Shown in pieces: positions 21,350 through 23,166 of a stretch of 23,166 nt of DNA; within the stretch, counting starts at the first letter, position 1, and each line of letters starts with the position of its first letter. Source of the DNA: Lingula anatina (Eukaryota > Brachiopoda > Lingulata > Lingulida > Lingulidae); NCBI RefSeq assembly GCF_001039355.2, contig NW_019773556.1, forward strand, positions 62,782 through 85,947. Reading direction: 5' to 3'. The notes beneath the pieces were generated by a model that did not search any database, was not told the origin of the DNA, and saw nothing but the letters and a program-made list of their open reading frames with translations. The position numbers were made by a program, and so were the translations under genes.

Positions 21350-22627
21350 CAGTCTGTGCCAAAAACTTTTTAGACTACTAGCCCTTCGGGCTAGCAGACT
21401 CTCAAACTTTACTAGCCTGAACCAAAAAACACTAGCCCAATTTAAATAATTCATTTAAAAAGTTTAAGCAGATGTTGTAAAGAGTTGTGGTACCATACTG
21501 TACTTTCTTGTAAACCTTATTATAGAAGTAGAGCAAGTGAATAACAAAGTCAATCAGGTTAATTTTCAGTTGATGGGGTGGTAAAATCGATTTAAAATAT
21601 ATTTAATTATTTAATATTGAAAAAATTCCCTTTTTTAATATGTAATACTGAATATAGTTACCCTTACTTTTCATATTTTTATAATACCTTTCTTTCCATT
21701 TTATATACAATCAAAATCTTTTTTTTTTTAATTCCTTTTCTTTTTATTGACAATAGCTCTTTTCTAACAATTTATTTCTAATTACATCGGTATATAATGC
21801 CACTTCTAATTTAAAATACATAGGTGCTGTAAGGGTAATTAAACAAACGTTTGGCAATTTTTTTGGTTACAATTCTTTTGGTTATATATTTGTAAAAACA
21901 ACTTTTCAAGGACTTTACCAGGACAAAGTGTGGAGGGGTAGCCATGGCATAAACCCAACTATCCCACATTGTCAAGAATAGTTCATAGGGTATTTATGTC
22001 ACATGTAACTGCCAGGGTCTTATTGTTTTTAAAAGGCAATAAGCAAAGGAAAATGTATTAACTCGTGGATATTAAAATTATAAATAAAAAAAATTAAACA
22101 AAAAAGGAAATAGAATACTACACCCCTCAGTCTGCTAAGTGGTCTTAACCCAAATGTTCTGTGAGATAATGCATACATTACACTTGCTTCGGAGACAGTG
22201 TTGTTTTGACAAAACCTGTTGCTAGTACCAAGGAATTCCGGTCTGATCCAGTAACTTGATTGACAGCAATTTGTAGTCCTAACAACAAACTGGTCAAATA
22301 AAAAGATGCCGACACGCTGATCAGGCAGACTGCTGCTATAAATAACTACAGTGAAGTTATTTATAGCAACTAATCAATATTCAGTAGTTTGAGCAAGGTG
22401 TGAGTTTTTTCAACTGAGAGGCATATCATACTATCTAGAAACGTCAAAGGCAGGGGCAAAGAAGACTGGCGACTTATATTTTTGAAATCTTACTGAGTGT
22501 TACAAAAGGCTCAAAATTTCAACTAGCCCGTTCGGGCTAGTGCTTTATAAAATTTCAACTTTTTTACTAGCCCAGTGCCACTTTAGGTGGGCAATTGCCT
22601 TAGGCTAGTGCCTAACGTCGCAGACTG
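21350..22627. mobile_element. 1,278-bp non-autonomous DNA-transposon-like insertion in the minisatellite
   Basis: The segment starts CAGTCTG (21350-21356) and ends CAGACTG (22621-22627), an inverted terminal match that extends weakly inward. It is flanked on both sides by TAGTTG (21344-21349 and 22628-22633), so the 33-bp repeat is interrupted with 6 bp duplicated. Near both ends are hairpins: CTAGCCC/GGGCTAG with a 3-nt loop (21378-21394), and ACTAGCCCG/CGGGCTAGT with a 2-nt loop (22522-22541). Further ACTAGCC motifs lie at 21411, 21431 and 22566, and one in inverse orientation near 22603. Such clustered subterminal motifs are typical transposase-binding sites. No transposase frame is present, so it would depend on a relative elsewhere. 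The superfamily is not assigned: the CAG...CTG ends recall hAT, but hAT normally duplicates 8 bp. Confidence 0.7.
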
Positions 22628-23166
22628 TAGTTGGGAGCGGTGTCCCAGTATAATTTATCAATAGTTGAAAGTGGTGTCCCAATATAATTATCAATAGTTG
22701 GGAGTGGGGTCCCAATATAATTTATCAATAGTTGGGAGTGGTGTCCAAGTATAATTATCAGTAGTTGGGAGTGGGGTCCCAATATAATTATCAATAGTTA
22801 GGAGTGGTGTCCAAGTATAATTATCAATACTTGGGAGTGGTGGCCCAGTATAATTATCAATAGTTGGGAGTGGTGGCCCAGTATAATTATCAAAAGTTGG
22901 GAGTGGGGTCCCAGTATAATTATCAATAGTTGGGAGTGGTGTCCCAGTATAATTATCAATAGTTGGGAGTGGGGTCCCTATATAATTATCAATAGTTGGG
23001 AGTGGTGTCCCAGTATAATTATTAATAGTTGGGAGTGGGGTCCCTATATTATTATCAATAGTTGGGAGTGGTGTCCAAGTATAATTATCAATAGTTAGGA
23101 GTGGGGTCCCAGTATAATTATTAATAGTTGGGAGTGGTGTCCAAGTATAATTATCAGTTGGGAGTG
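22628..23166. repeat. 33-bp minisatellite, right array, running off the window
   Basis: About 16 copies of the same 33-bp unit as the left array. Variants include a 34-bp unit with taatttatcaatag (near 22650 and 22717), ggcccag for gtcccag (near 22841 and 22873), and a shortened last copy at 23145-23161. The array continues past the window end. Confidence 0.95.

Noticed and set aside
21005-21454. Long minus-strand open frames with an 11-residue repeat (TIDNYTGTPLP-like or LLIIILGHHSQ-like)
   Set aside because: They arise because the minisatellite period of 33 bp is divisible by three. More than one frame is open at once, 34-bp units break them in the right array, and one spans an ambiguous base.
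21350-22627. Helitron interpretation of the element
   Set aside because: Helitrons lack terminal inverted repeats and target duplication and insert between A and T; this segment has inverted ends, a 6-bp duplication and hairpins at both ends.
22612-22794. Minus-strand open frame over the right minisatellite array
   Set aside because: Same periodicity artefact; it starts in the transposon-like element and runs through non-coding repeats.

Overview
The window reads as nuclear genomic DNA from an invertebrate animal. It is AT-rich, its genes are split by many spliceosomal GT-AG introns of about 100-800 bp, and all three genes have clear animal relatives. A lophotrochozoan such as a mollusc, brachiopod or annelid would fit, but the sequence alone does not prove the phylum. 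One ambiguous base (21070) suggests a draft assembly.

Layout. Bases 1-173 are a 34/35-bp minisatellite. From about 174 to 4395 there is no convincing gene. This stretch holds one weak candidate exon, two blocks that look like possible conserved non-coding elements, a perfect E-box palindrome, short A/T-rich microsatellites and a MITE-like element near 3605-3807. At 4396-9152 (minus) lies a complete ten-exon lysosomal glucosylceramidase gene (GBA1-like, 538 aa reconstructed). At 9497-15322 (plus) lies a complete eleven-exon ANKLE1/LEM-3-type gene (ankyrin repeats, LEM domain and GIY-YIG nuclease, 841 aa). The two start codons are head-to-head, 344 bp apart. At 17377-20239 (minus) lies a four-exon ABHD8-type alpha/beta-hydrolase gene (559 aa), tail-to-tail with ANKLE1. 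From 20255 to the end there is no gene. The last 2.1 kb is a 33-bp minisatellite split by a 1,278-bp insertion that shows the marks of a non-autonomous DNA transposon: short terminal inverted repeats, a 6-bp target duplication, and subterminal hairpins built from ACTAGCC motifs.

How the genes relate. GBA1 (lysosomal glycolipid breakdown), ANKLE1 (nuclease acting on DNA bridges) and ABHD8 (hydrolase-fold protein) are not one known pathway. The noteworthy points are positional. The convergent ANKLE1-ABHD8 pair matches the arrangement I know from human 19p13.11, which suggests ancient microsynteny. GBA1 and ANKLE1 probably share a compact bidirectional promoter. Splice sites were assigned by eye from GT/AG signals, matching intron phase and family similarity, and every reconstructed coding sequence closes in frame.
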